Counted from the first letter of the stretch, positions 20,409 through 33,266 are shown. The stretch is 64,000 bases of DNA from Sinohyriopsis cumingii (GCA_028554795.2 CM068830.1:42826337-42890336), one strand, 5' to 3'. The notes: generated by a model from the letters alone, not told the origin. A program made the numbers and translations.

Positions 20409-20649
20409 ATTATAGCAGCAAAGAGGGTGTGACCTCAATGAAGCGTCACGGTGGGTAAACACGCTCATACTTTTTAAAAAAACCCACTAACGACAACAAT
20501 AAAGTAACAAAACAAAAATAACTCAGAGAAACTCGGTTGGTTAGAGGCTTTGGTTTGGCGTTATTGACCTTATATTTTCATTTTTGTAGGAAGCCTTATT
20601 TTTCAAAAATGACACTCCAGCAAAAGGTCTGTTCACCCTTTTTGCTGCT
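20409..20649 (-). repeat. Right terminal inverted repeat
   Basis: About 241 bp matching the reverse complement of 6468-6710. Its outer end reads agcagcaaa on the minus strand, agreeing with the AG-start rule known for Polinton ends. Confidence 0.93.
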
Positions 20650-20655
20650 CATCCA
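20650..20655. repeat. Right target-site duplication, catcca
   Basis: Identical to 6462-6467 on the other side. Confidence 0.85.
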
Positions 20656-22181
20656 GTCAATTAAAAACAGAACTCACTATATTTTGCTTGAAAGGAGCTC
20701 TGCACGTAGTTGTATGCGTGCGTGTGTGTGACGGTCAAAGGAGAAGGGAAGATTTATAATTTAACGTTGCTGCCTGAATCTGAAAAATGAAATTATGAGC
20801 ATGTGTCAGTCGTTTTAGTAGTTTGTTTAATAGAAGGTGACAGATGATCATATCCACAAGATTGTGTTCAGTAGTAATGAACGTTACCAGATGTACTCAC
20901 GTTTTGAAGATCTTTCAAAATTTGCTAAGAGCAACATATGGGCGTATTAGTATCAGTTTTTGTTACATCCGATTAAGCATTTACTCCACTTATAGTTTAT
21001 ATTTTATTTCTAGAATAGTTCATTCATAAGTAGATTATTCATGCCTTGAGGTTTAATTATTTATCATTTCATTGTCGCGTAAATTTACATCTCCAATATT
21101 GTATAGGCATATATGTCAGTCATGTGACACTCATTCGGATTATTTGAAGAAAGCATCATTCGTATCGCGTAAATATCCGAGGTGCTACGATGCTGGTCAA
21201 TGAGAAACATTGGTATTCGAGGACCCAAAACATGACTATCGTTTTAATACATCAAAAAATGAATAAGAGAGGTTTTTTTATTCAGTTAGAAGGGTTACGA
21301 TTCATTTATCGAAGTCTACAAATAAAAAACAAATCATGCGCGCATTAATTGAATTAGAGAAATATCTGATTTTATATGTAGCTCTTTAATTCAATTGTAG
21401 AAATCTCATCTATATTTTAAAATCTCACCACACAACACAGAGCTCAGTTTAATTGAATATTTGCAAAATTAACAATTTAAAGATGGCCTCCATAGATCTG
21501 AGAACCTACCATCGGATAAAATGGCCGCGAGTCTTATGTTATATCAGAAGGGAAGGACCTCTATGATCAGAAACGGCCCAAGGACGTGCGGGGCCCAAGG
21601 CAGCAAGCGATGAGCGGGGCCACAAGCAAACAAATTGATTTGCCGAGCTGATTTCCGTCAGCAGCGCGGGGTCCTTGAAAGCGTTGGTCCCAAGGTGGTT
21701 GCCTCGTTCGCCTTGTCCTAGGGCCGGGCCTATCTATGATTGTGGTCCATTTGACCTAAGGCAAATAAAACGTTTGGACCAGTACGTTCTTAATAGTAGA
21801 TGGAAGACATATTTTCAGACCAGTTCATGGCTGACATTAAAAAATCCCATAAAAACGAGGGTGGGTGAGAGTGTATAATATTTTTCGACATTTTCAATCG
21901 AATCAATTTAAAATTTAAATACGTTGAGATGCTGTCATTACGTTGATATATTTGGACGCTAAATTAATAGCACATGCGTCAAATTTATCCTCAAGTGGAA
22001 TCTTCCGGTCCATACACGGTCTAGTTAATGACTTAACGAGTGATATAAGAGATCGATAATGAATTTTGAAAGGAGTCTGCTGATGTTCCTTTTTTATCTG
22101 GTAATTTACGTTCCTCTTGGGTTTTTTGTAGATACACATAGCAATCAAAATATAGTTGTAAACTTTCTATACTGTCAATTT
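20656..22181. other. No gene seen; short GC-rich patch
   Basis: Mostly AT-rich unique-looking sequence. At 21560-21740 there is a GC-rich patch with ggggcccaag and gggccgggcc, whose 'ctaaggc..gg(a/c)c' phrases recur near 38150. It may be part of an old dispersed repeat. Confidence 0.45.
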
Positions 22182-22196
22182 TGCAAACGTTGACAG
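22182..22196. repeat. Target-site duplication of SINE-2, left copy
   Basis: tgcaaacgttgacag, repeated exactly at 22528-22542. Confidence 0.9.
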
Positions 22197-22527
22197 TATG
22201 TGTGTGTGTGTGTGTGTGTGATTTGGATTATTAACGTATTTTTAATAATTGTCCAGTCATATCGCTACGATGTCTGCAGTGTGGTAGTTAATGGTGACGT
22301 CTAGCACTGGAGTAGCATGCCGCAGACATGTAGATCATGTCACACCCAGTCACATTATCCTGGCACCAGACTGACCAATCCTGACACTAACCTCTTAATG
22401 CTGAGCGCCAAGCGAGGCAGCTGCTAGTGCCATTTTTATGAGTCTTTGGTATGACTCGGCCGGAGCTCGAACCCGCGACCTCAAGCATCCGAGGCAAACG
22501 CTCTAGCCATTAAGGACACCGGAGCCG
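22197..22527 (-). mobile_element. SINE-2, full length, minus strand
   Basis: TG-repeat tail first, then the body in reverse (atcgctacgatgtctgcagt, ctgacactaacctcttaatg) and the tRNA-like head ending ggacaccggagccg. A perfect 15-bp target duplication flanks it, so this is one of the better-defined copies. Confidence 0.93.
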
Positions 22528-22542
22528 TGCAAACGTTGACAG
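22528..22542. repeat. Target-site duplication of SINE-2, right copy
   Basis: tgcaaacgttgacag, identical to 22182-22196. Confidence 0.9.
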
Positions 22543-22737
22543 ATTGAACTTATGCTATGCTGGTTTTAGAAGACAACACAATCTACTGAGGGTTTAATTT
22601 GATTTAATTTAATTTCAATGATTTTTTTCCCCAGGAGTTTCAATCTGCTTCCTGCGGTGGATGAGGTGATTCAATAAAACGTACAGCACTGTGATGTGGG
22701 GTTCACTGCAAAGGATGGATATGCATCAACATGTATA

Positions 22738-22761
22738 CGTGTGTGTGTGTGTGTGTGTGTG
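22738..22761. repeat. (TG)n microsatellite
   Basis: A run of about 12 TG units without a SINE body beside it. Confidence 0.92.
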
Positions 22762-22973
22762 CTGTCTTGGCTAGTAGAAACAAGTTCTTATTTCCGTTTA
22801 AAACCGATTAAATATTGCAAAATAACAAACTGAATTGTACCTGAGTAACTGTGTGCAAATGATTTAATGAGAAAGAGGAAAAGTTATAATTTTACGTATG
22901 TAACATTAATCGATTTCGATGCAGGAATGAAAACCAGCATGTACATATCCTTTCGTAAATACAGATATTCATA

Positions 22974-22975
<2 letters not shown>

Positions 22976-23048
<73 letters not shown>
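22976..23048. repeat. (TA)n microsatellite
   Basis: About 72 bp of TA. The overlapping open frames on both strands are artefacts of it. Confidence 0.97.
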
Positions 23049-23051
<3 letters not shown>

Positions 23052-24215
23052 TGATTCATATACATGTCGTCCATGAAGGAGTTCCAGCGTGGCAGAAAAC
23101 AACATCCGTTCTCAGACATTTTCCAAAATACACGGTATGTGCTAATATTAGTTTCACCACTGCGCACATTTGACCACATGTACACAAGTAGGCTATATGG
23201 TTCCCAGACGATGCACTTTAGGTAATTAAAATCTATTCGATATATCAATTCCCATATGGGACGTTCGTGCAGAACTTGTTCACTGTTTTGGTATATATAA
23301 CGAACATAACCTATTCCGTCCCCAGGTTTTTGTGAAATTGTAGTGTTCACCATGGAAACCAGTTGAAGTCAGCATTATTGTTTGAAGTTTAGACGGGGAG
23401 CGGTGCCTGACGTAGGCGAAACTCGGAATCTAGTTTTGAGAACTTCGTTAGCAGACAAGGATTGGCTGATGGTGTTACGATTTACCTAGCTAGATGGAAG
23501 CTGAGATTGCCATGAGATAAAGGTATGCTCTGTGTTTATACCTGTACAATCCTCCGGTGTAGAGTACTGCGAACGTATGTAATGGTTTGTACATTCAGGT
23601 ACACGTGTTTGTATAGTTTCTTCAGCACTCAAACGTAAGGCGGCTGCCTGTTGTTGGCATGCACCATTATGATTGCTGCTTTCAAATTATCTTGTACAAA
23701 GATAAGACAACGGTCGATGAAACAAGAAAATTCGCACAGTTGAAGGCTGTATTTCATTCGCTGACATTTTACTATCACTTAATGTACTCGTACAACATTA
23801 AAATAATTTGATTTTAAGTTCCACAAAAATCTCACTAAGCCATTCATTTAAGAAGTATATGTTAATGCCAAGCCTTTTCTAATAATTATTTTTCCTGCAT
23901 TGTTGGTTTCATCAAATAATATCAATGAACAATACTCTTTGAGAATTACAATAGCATTTCATATAACACTTTATCCTTTAGAATTTGTTAATTTTCGACA
24001 TGTATCCATTATATTCGTGTATCAAATACCATTGTCTCCTTTCAATTTAATTTTTTTTGTTTTCTAATAATTATGTAATGCAACATCCCCGTTATATCTA
24101 TTTTATATGAAACTGTGAACTTTCTATCTTTATACTCTAACTGACTAATAAAAAGCCAAATATCATAATTACTTGGTCCTAAACATTCCTTTTTTGATGG
24201 GGAAAATGGCAGAGC
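23049..24215. other. No feature seen
   Basis: Unique-looking AT-rich sequence without recognised coding potential. Confidence 0.55.
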
Positions 24216-24345
24216 CGTAGAGAGCGATCTCAGACCCTGGGGTAAGAAACACCCGGGCCTCTCCTAGTTCTTGTTCAAAAAAAATTTTCTTTTATAAAAT
24301 TAAAAGTGTTGTTCGGCCCGTAAGGGGGCCCTGGCCCCGTGAATG
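24216..24345 (+). repeat. Dispersed repeat, copy 1 (inverted pair)
   Basis: gagccgtagagagcgatct ... ctcctagttcttgttcaaa ... gtgttgttcggcccgtaagg matches the reverse complement of 28318-28447. Probably an old transposable element fragment. Confidence 0.75.
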
Positions 24346-24602
24346 TATTCCGGTTGCTTCCCCTCCCTTGTCGTCCTGAAAAAGTGGAGGGGGTGGGGAT
24401 GGCCATAGGAATAGTAAGCTAGTACATAATTAAGGCACGGATCATTAAATTTGTACGAAACTAAATTTGTTAGAACTGCATAGCTTTGTAGTATCTGTAT
24501 TTGCTGGTTAAATGTGAAAATGGATTGAAAAGGAATGAAAATCCTTCCCTAACTTCTGAACTGTGCAAATATGGTCTTTTCAATACTTTTGCTTCTTCCT
24601 AA

Positions 24603-24910
24603 CGACCTCCTGTGGCCTAGGTGGTTAGAACGTCCGCCTCGGATGCGGGTGGTCGCGATAAAGTCATACCAGAGACTTATAAAAATGGTACTATCCGCCG
24701 CCTAACTTGGCGCTCAGTATTAAGAAGTTAGTGTTAAGACTAGTCGGTCTGGTGTCATGATAATGTGACTGGGTGGGGCATCATGCTACAGGTATGTGGC
24801 ATGATACCCCAGTGCTAGTCATTACTATAAACTGCCACACTGCGACATCGTAGCGATCGGACTGGAAAATTGTTAAAGCTATGTTAAAACTCCAGATAAC
24901 TCACACACTT
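24603..24910 (+). mobile_element. SINE-2, small deletion in the B-box region
   Basis: Head cctgtggcctaggtggttag and gcctcggatgcgggtgg. The segment after it loses most of the B box and joins agtcataccagagactta. The body and the short CA end follow. Confidence 0.85.
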
Positions 24911-24954
24911 CTTCTTTATTTTCTTCACATTCGACATCCTGCTTGTCGTCGTAA

Positions 24955-25030
24955 TGGTAGTAGTAGTAATAGTATTAGCAGTAGTAGTCGTCGTAGTAGT
25001 AGCAGCAGTAGTAGCAGTAGTCATAGTAGC
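24955..25030. repeat. (TAG/CAG)n-type trinucleotide repeat
   Basis: An interrupted run of tag/gta/cag triplets, producing a Ser-rich artificial frame. Confidence 0.9.
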
Positions 25031-25555
25031 ACAATGTTAGCTGGTTTACAGCAACTAGTTACTTCATTATCAGTATTAAAATAGTTCAGACTTGCTTCCA
25101 CTCTGCAAAAGCTTTCTTTCAGAGATGAATCCTCCTCGTCGTTCCTCCCCATGTAATCACCTTTCGGAAGCTAGATCTTCAATGGAATCATGACACAATC
25201 TTCCTCCGTCTGTGAGAGGCAAGTTTCTTCCAGTAAAATTAACCATTCTTGAAAATCCATTTTTACAGGAGTCGAAATTCTGACTTAATGTCGTTCGTTG
25301 TCCAGTTTTGAAGACTTTATACTACCCCATTTTGTCGTGAGCTGTTGTTTTGCACGTAACTTTGTCAGAAAGATTTTGCTTTACAGAAGAAATAAGGAAT
25401 CGGTATAGTTGATAAGATGGTGACATAATTGTTTCAGTATCAATTAGATCATTCATATTTCAAGCTTCGAATGACTTCTGGCTAAAAGTTATCACAGCTT
25501 TAGTTATAAAAAAAAAAAACCTTTTTGATTGAAGACATTATGAAGGAGGTCAGTA
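25031..25555. other. No feature seen
   Basis: Unique-looking sequence. Confidence 0.55.
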
Positions 25556-25768
25556 CTAAGCAGTGACACACATACATGTATCAAACAGTGTTAAGCAGTG
25601 ACATGCATATATCAAAGAGTGACGTGTATAAATCAAGTAGTGATGTACATGTATCACGTAGTGACGTACATGTATCAAGCAGTGACATACATGTATCAAG
25701 CAGTGACGTACATGTACCAAGAAGTGACGTACTTGTATTATACAGTGATATACATGTATCAAGCACTA
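25556..25768. repeat. Minisatellite, 21-bp unit
   Basis: About ten copies of a unit like agtgacgtacatgtatcaag. Because 21 is a multiple of three, open frames persist on both strands without coding meaning. Confidence 0.93.
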
Positions 25769-27169
25769 TGAAAACTGAGAGAAAACTTCGAAAACCTTAA
25801 GAAAACTGACTCATCTCCCGACGGTTACACATGTCAATCAGTTATAGCACATGCGAACTCCCTAAGGACCTCAATATAGTTTTGATCTCCAGTTAGCCGT
25901 GAATCATTACATAATTGGGCAGCATAACACATACGAATTAAATTTTAATCTGAGAAATGTATCTTCTTTTTTTTTCTCCAACTGGTCGGTTATTTTGCTA
26001 GAAGACACGACTGTTGCAGAATGCTGCCATAGGAATGTGCAGTACTTATCGAGAAAGAAACATGATTATTTTTTTTTTTGCGTTCGGTATTAAATACATG
26101 ACAATGAATAAAGCGTATGCATTTTCCAATACCTGAATACGTCCAGCATGATACAAATGTTTCTCCAGATGAGACAGAATGCTTTCTAATTAATCATAAT
26201 CTGAGAAACGATTGCGATATAAGTAGTACTTGTTAAAGCTGCAATCGACATAGAATATGTCCTGTTCGCTAGCCGAGGGTCATCGAAACAGTTCGTTCAC
26301 ACCAATGTGGAACGAGGTGATTCGACAATCCTGGAATAGCGAAGATTAGATCAAGTGATTTGGTGTGGTAACATTCTGATATGATAATCATCTGTATTAT
26401 ATAACAATATAACTCAACATTTAAATTAAAATACTATAATAATACAACATCCTGATTCATTATGCAATGGTATTAGGATCCCTCTTTGCAGCTACTGGTA
26501 TATCAAGCACATGGATAAAACGTTTAGATATCTATCTTTTAAATAAGTACTGCACCATGCTGTATTCTCCAGTTGTTTATATAGGCAGACTGGGAGCCTG
26601 TTTATAATAGAAAATTCCAGGGATTGCTGAGAGTATTAGTAACGCAGTCAGTTTATTCCAATACTGAAATACCACCACTGTAGGTGCCCTGTATAACCGT
26701 AGCAGTAAGAGAGAAGAAAAAAAAAAAAGAGAAAAAGAATTTGTTTGTGCGATGTACGGTATAACAACAAGTATAGGTTATTTACTCCTGAGACAATTGG
26801 AGTAAACTGCCCGGTCCATTTGCTTACCACGGTAGCCAACCCTGGCTGATCCTAAAGTAGGATTCAAAGTTATACCATTTCATGTTATGAGTCCAGAACC
26901 CTAATCACGAGTTACCGCGGCTAGGTGCTAAGATTATTACATGTGGACCTATTCTATATCAAGCTCGCAGCAGAGAAAGAAAGAAAGATTGTCTGAACAA
27001 AGGAATGGTTTAAAAAAGATTTTCAGGTCAAACAGCGGTTGTGTGGGATGGGGCTATTCTAATGTTTAATTTAAAATTAATTTTTGCATTTTCTGTACTT
27101 ACATTTTACATAACCCTTGCTCTATCATCATGCTGGTTTGTCCGTTTGGTTCTTTATAACGAAAACACA
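25769..27169. other. No gene; tRNA-like fragment near 26830-26940
   Basis: On the minus strand, gattagggttctggactcat and tttgaatcctactttagg look like decayed tRNA-derived SINE parts. Otherwise no feature. Confidence 0.4.
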
Positions 27170-27325
27170 TCTAAGGCTACAAAGTGCCGAGGCAATTGGA
27201 TAATAGTGTCTTGTCTAGAGACACTCCACAGCAACCGTCGAAGGCTGATATAGGCTGGATTCAAACCTGCTACCTTTGGGCTGAAAGACCATCTTAGTAA
27301 CAATGGAACTACCGCGGTTCCGTTG
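27170..27325 (-). mobile_element. Probable tRNA-derived SINE fragment
   Basis: On the minus strand, a tRNA-like part with ggtagcaggtttgaatcc (B box) is followed by gtgtctctagacaagacact. This is the same type of core as at 3725-3870. Ends not defined. Confidence 0.5.
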
Positions 27326-28317
27326 GCTTTAATTAAAGCTGGCCTTCTTCACCAGGGAATTGTCATTGCTTCCTTTATCTTAGACCATTAATGAAAGCCC
27401 TCGGTTGAAGGCACAAATATTTGACTAGAGTGGCCTTGGATTTAACAAAAGAAAGAATCTATTCACATATATATGGATCAGCCATTCACATGCACATATT
27501 TTACATCTCGGCTACACACCCATTTGTTTCCAAGTAAATATATTAGGATCTATATTTTCTAATAAGCTTGGTGAATTAATCTTCAGGTACAAGCGCCAGG
27601 CTTTGGACGGTGAGGTAGCACGACCTTATCTAGACGAAATCTGTTTTCTTCTCTAACGTCACAAAAGAATTAGTATCACTTTTATTTTACGTGCTTTTCT
27701 TGGGGGGGGGGGGCAAACATCTATAGTAATATCAATGTTGACAGCAAGCCATTAATAACGGTATGATGTCCTTCTCAATCAAGGACTTCAGAGATAAACC
27801 CTTTATAAATAACAGCTATTTTCAAAATGGAACAATTGAGAGTTTTTAAAAATAAATAGTACGGTGCTGTGGCAGCATGAATTAGCTACAGTTACTACGG
27901 TAACATCTGAAATATGGTGGCATGGTGACGTAGGATAATAGGGCAAAATGGTCATTTATGATAGTATGGTTAACACATAATACCCCCCCCCCAATAAAAA
28001 GGTCAAATTCCTGACGGTTTTTTATATGTCAACCTTCATCTAACAATATATTTGGCTGCCAATTATATGGGTATTTCATATCTAACTATAAAATTATGTT
28101 ACAGATTCTATGGCATTATTATTAAATTTACATTTTTCTGCAAAATAAATAGCTATCTATTTGGTGCTATACTATGAAAGAACATGTGAAGAATGTGTTT
28201 GTAGTATTTAAATAAAGACAGCTTATTGAGAAAATTACTTAAACGCCAAATTGTGTACTAGCAGGGCCAGCAATGCGGGGGGGGGGGGGGCAACCAGGGA
28301 TATATACCCAGGATCTG
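27326..28317. other. No gene; homopolymer G and C tracts
   Basis: G tracts near 27700 and 28276 and a C tract near 27985. No coding region seen. Confidence 0.5.
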
Positions 28318-28447
28318 GGCTCGTAAGGGGGCCTGGGCAGAACAACACTTTTTTAATTTTATAAAAGAGAAATTTTGTTTAAACAAGAACTAGGAGAGGC
28401 CGGGTGTTTCTTACCCCAGGACCCGTGATCGCTCTCTACGGCTCTGT
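28318..28447 (-). repeat. Dispersed repeat, copy 2 (inverted pair)
   Basis: Reverse-complement match to 24216-24345 (cgtaagggggcctgggcag, gaactaggagaggccgggtg, gatcgctctctacggctctg). Confidence 0.75.
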
Positions 28448-28690
28448 GTACTACACAGACCATTTTCATGTGCATTAAGCATATTTTAAACAAAAATGCG
28501 TTTATTCACGTTCTTTAATAAAATCTTAAAAAAGCATGTCAACAAAGAATCCGTAAAAGGCCTGATCCGCAATTAAACGAGAAATTGCAAACTAAGAAGA
28601 AAGTTACATGCCGCAATTAAAGTTTGATTCCCTGCGAAAGAAATGACTTTTTACTGAATTATTGGTAATGTAGATACATTGTAACGAAAT

Positions 28691-28984
28691 CTTAAACAGC
28701 TTTAACGATTTTTCAGTCATATCGCTACGATGTCTGCACTGTGACAGTTTATAGTGATGTGTAACACTGGGGCATCATGCCGCAGATATGTAGCATTATG
28801 TCCCACCCTGTCACATTATCCTGACACCAGGTCGACCGGTCCTAACACTGCCCTCTTAATGCTGAACGCCCAGCGAGGCAGCTGCTAGTGCCATTTGTAT
28901 AAGTCTTTGGTATTACTGGGCCGGATTCGAACCCGCGATCTCCCATATCCGAGGCGGACGCTCTAACCACTAGGCCACCGGTAT
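28691..28984 (-). mobile_element. SINE-2, minus strand, no CA tail left
   Basis: The body in reverse (tcatatcgctacgatgtctg) runs to the head (gaggcggacgctctaaccac, taggccaccggt). The usual CA tail is not present. Confidence 0.88.
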
Positions 28985-29495
28985 CAAAATTATAAATAAA
29001 GACACTAAGTAACATGGTACAGTTAGTGCAGCCGTTCATTTCAACATAAATGATTTTGTGGTCGGGGGATTAGGAGGTCGGGGTAATGGGGAGGTCTTGG
29101 GATTGGGAGTTTGGGGGGATTGGGAAGTCGTGCTTAATATTGCATTTCTTCGTTTCTAAATTGATATGGTGTCCTTTGAACACCTTAGAAGTTTACAGCA
29201 ATGGCAGATCGGACAGAGCAAACAATGTAATCATAATCCTTCTTCATTCCTTAATTTGTTTTACCTACTTTTTCAACTTCTTTGTCCTCAAAATTTCGTT
29301 TTGTCTTATCACACATTATATACAAGTCTGTGCACAGTCATAAAGTTATTTATCTGTGTTGTAATCTTGAACTTCCAATGTAGTTAATTTAGTATTTATC
29401 TGCGTCTGATGCTGTCAAAACAGACTGTAGTAGATGTGTTTATTCACATGTGCAGTTAAATATAAATTACATATGATATAATGCTATGCTTCAAC
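28985..29495. other. No feature seen
   Basis: G-rich stretch at 29055-29130, otherwise AT-rich. Short open frames have no domain. Confidence 0.5.
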
Positions 29496-29880
29496 CTAAC
29501 TACTCACACACCTTTCGTACCATTACTATCTTGCTAATATTTTAAACACCTGTCAGACCATTTCTATTTAACTATTCACACATCTGTCAGACCATTACGA
29601 TCTTGCTAACTCCTCATTCCGCTGTCAGATCATTACTTTCGAACTATGCACACACCTTTCAGACCATTACTATATTGCTACCTATTCACACACCTGTCAG
29701 ACCATTACTATATTGCTAACTGTTCACACACCTGTCAGACCATTAGTGTCATGCTAACTATTCACTCACCTGCCATACCGTTACTCTCTTGCTAATATAT
29801 ATACATATTCACATACCTGTTGGACCATTCCTGTCTTGCTAACTATTCACACACCTGTCAGTCTATTACTATCTTGCTAA
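29496..29880. repeat. Degenerate minisatellite, unit about 46 bp
   Basis: About nine diverged copies of a unit containing cacacctgtcagaccattac and ttgctaactattcac. Confidence 0.88.
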
Positions 29881-32429
29881 AAGAAGTACGTTTCTTTGTA
29901 GCTTTATCTCTGTTGCATTTGTAACACGCTTGCAGCTACTAATTATGATTCGATTCGCATACATGCAATTTGTATATTTGGTATCTTATGATAAGACTTT
30001 GTCGGCAAGATCAAATACTGATTGCACTATTTATTTAAGTTATTTAACTTTAATTACAACTACAAGTCAAATAAAAGGTCTGAAAAAAATACGTCTTCAA
30101 AATATATGCATCAAAATACGCGCAGAGAAAGATGTAAGATGTTGTTTCTTTTTTAATTAGCAAGGTCCAATATCCTTCCAATATCCATTTTTTTGGGCTA
30201 GTTTTGTGTCAATTCTTTGTTATTGAAGATTGTATGGATAAGGTAAAACAATTTATATAGTAAAAGTTATAGTCGGTTGAGTATTTGTGCTAATCGACGT
30301 GGCACCTTATTTTGAATGAAATATTAAAGAAATTTCAATGTCGTAATAATTGCATCAACATCAATTTAATTTTTCATTACCCTTTATATTGTTCAAGATT
30401 TAATACCAGCTTGTAGTTGTTTTTACATTGTATTTGGGTTTTTTCTTCTACTTTTTATTTAGATCTAGTGAACATCAACTGCATATTTTTTAAAATGTTA
30501 TCTCTTTTAATTGCTTATGTGTTGTCATTAATTTCCCAGTAGGGACATTGCATTCAGTTATGTCTATTTAATTTGCATTGTTAGTTAGTTTTTTTAAATT
30601 AATTTTTATATGCTATGGATAATTGTATTTTGGACTTTATCTTGTCCCAAAACAAGTTCATTTTGTACCTGACCTGAATCTTTGATATTATTTTTAAATT
30701 CTGTAAACAACTAATACACATCTGATATTTTCTCTATGAGTATGGGTTAACATTAGGATCATTATTAATAGACGTAAACATATTTATCTTGGTCTAAGTG
30801 AATGACATTATGTTTTCCATGTTCATTTTATAATTTAAGTAACAGACCTTCTGCTTATAACTAAGATTTTATCTTGTAAACATCTGGAACCTTCCAGAAT
30901 GAAATGTTTCATTAGGTAATATTATTTTTTTATAAAATATTAATTGTGACCTGAGGTCAGATAGAAGACTATATAGCCTTGTGTATTCATGTGTTATTGT
31001 TGTGTCCAGTATTTCATTTGGGCTCAACATAAAAAATATATTCTTGGAAAGAGACAATATAAGGCCAAACACAGAAGACGTCTTCTTTTAAGCAAATATA
31101 TGCTGGGATAACGTGTTTTTTTTTAGCAAACATATAAGTTGGTATCGTTTGTCACATGTTTAGGATCGAATAAACAGTAACACAAGAAAGAGTGAAAACA
31201 CCAAGCTTTAAAAAAATACAATAATTCATTTCCCTGGAAAAATTCTGTAAAAATGAGAAAATAAATATGAACTTACGGTTTTATAGAATCAAATCTAAAA
31301 ATAATCCAAGAATATTCCAAGAATAAAATTTGTGAAGTCCTAATAACAAAATGTTCTAATGATTTCAAGTTCGAGTCCCGACGAAGAATCCAAGATGGAA
31401 GACGATGTCGTATGGTGAAACATCTAGTGTTGAATTCTACAGTTCCTTGTAGAAACTAGAGTTATCACTCGGTTTTGGAAATTTAAAAAAAAAATTGTTA
31501 TAAGAACTGTCTTGATTAAGAATCTCACATGAGCACATGTATTTTCCAGGAAAAAAGAATTAATCCTTTTGAATCCAAATAATCTGAAATAACTCCAATC
31601 CTAGTAATTTGAAATAACTCGAAACAGCACAACATACAACTTCCAGTATAACAGCCCAGCTTCTACTGAGAATAATTCTCCAAAATATAGGTTATATCGT
31701 CTTCTAAACAGGGGGTCACGTGATCGTGTTCTGGAAGCTCATAGAAATTAGGTACTTGTTAAAGCCCACGTGCACTCCAGTGTGACCCTGACGAAAACCA
31801 ATAATTTTACTCTAAGAAATAATTAAAAAACCTGTTTACGTTCCATCATGACCTCGACAACAACCAATCATTTTAAAATAAAAATGGAACTTGTTTACAT
31901 GGTTGCTACAAATTTTGAATCAAGTTCAGGATCCAGATCAACGCCTGGTGTTTATAAAACGAACAGTCACGGTCACAGTAATTTCTGAAAAAGTATCATC
32001 TCTAGTGAATAAATTTCAATATCATGTACAGAAAAATAAAAAAATAAAACTGACAAACAATTAAATTGAAATAAATATATATTAAATCAGATATAATTAA
32101 ATCAAATATACATAACACGTTAGAGACTTTTTTAATATGACAAGAGCCAATATATTGTTTTAATCAACTACGCTCTCTATTATCTTTTGTTTTGCACTGT
32201 TCCATACTGAATGAACCAATTACCGTATATGCTTCAACCATTGGTCACCTTCATGTATAAAAATATTCACTACATTTTTAATTAAATTGATTTATATATT
32301 ATCTATCTTTTCTACATGTGCTATTCATTATTCCATTGATCAAATGGAACTTAAATGCACATTGCTATTATTAATTACGCTTCTTGCATGTAACTAACCG
32401 CTAAATATAACTAACTGCTAAATATAACA
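29881..32429. other. No feature seen
   Basis: 2.5 kb of AT-rich sequence with many T tracts. I find no gene, RNA or clear repeat. Confidence 0.55.
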
Positions 32430-32724
32430 GATGCGGGAGGTCGCGGGTTCGAACCCAAGCCGAGTCATACCAAAGTCTTATAAAAATGGTACTAACAGCT
32501 ACCTGGCTTGGCTCTCAGCAGTAAGAGGTCAGTATTAGGACTGGTCGGCCTGGAGTCAGGGTGATGTGACTAGGTGTGAAATGGTGTTACATGTCTGCGG
32601 CGTGATGCCCCAGTGCTAGACATCACTATAAACTGCCACGCTACAGACATCGTAGCAATACGACTGAATAATTGTTAAAGCTACGTTAAAAATGCAAAAT
32701 CACAAACACACACAAACACACACA

Positions 32725-32755
<31 letters not shown>
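32430..32755 (+). mobile_element. SINE-2, 5'-truncated
   Basis: Starts inside the head at gatgcgggaggtcgcgggtt, so box A is missing. The body is full and the tail is CA-rich. Truncation at the 5' end is usual for LINE-driven retroposition. A short repeated ctaactgctaaatataac lies just upstream. Confidence 0.9.
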
Positions 32756-32757
<2 letters not shown>

Positions 32758-33140
32758 AAAAATTACAGCCAAAACAGGGAGGACTCACGCACGTAACGGA
32801 CGGAAATAGCTTATTTATGCATACCGCTGTAGAAACAGTGATTTAAAACACGAAAAAGTCAGACAAGCTGTATAATAAAATAGCAAAGAATTTCACATAA
32901 TCCAAGATTTTTGGGGGGTTTGTTTTCTTAGCTAACCTTTTCGCCTCCGTTAATCATATTCCAAAAAGAAAAATGTAAATAACCGTTACATCAGTATCTA
33001 GTATCCCCACTGTGCCTAAATCTGACGTCATGTCCTGTCAGAATATCCGTTGCCAAACTGGTGTTCAGCTACATGGTGCTTACATCTCACCAGCTAAGTT
33101 GATAGCACGCCCGAGTTAAAACATTTCTATAATATTCGAT
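32756..33140. other. No feature seen
   Basis: Short unique stretch between a SINE and a microsatellite. Confidence 0.5.

Positions 33141-33266
<126 letters not shown>

Larger units (their letters stand above)
6468..20649. mobile_element. Polinton/Maverick-type element, complete but inactivated
   Basis: A 14.2-kb element bounded by inverted repeats and a 6-bp duplication. It encodes the Polinton hallmark set: DDE integrase, B-family polymerase, packaging ATPase, adenain-like protease and jelly-roll capsid protein. It also has a zinc-ribbon/PLA2-like gene, an SF1 helicase and two HNH-type nuclease regions. Early-type genes fill the left half on both strands. The right half is a minus-strand structural block. 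Most genes carry frameshifts or stops, so no function is expected now. A SINE is nested inside at 9275-9480. The gene set is established knowledge for Polintons and adintoviruses; assignment to a subfamily would need phylogeny. Confidence 0.95.

Noticed and set aside
6462-20655. Interpretation as a host gene cluster
   Set aside because: Inverted repeats, a 6-bp duplication and the integrase, polymerase, ATPase, protease and capsid set are specific for Polinton-type elements.
25556-25800. Open frames on both strands with Ser-Asp-Val-His repeats
   Set aside because: A 21-bp minisatellite translated in several frames.
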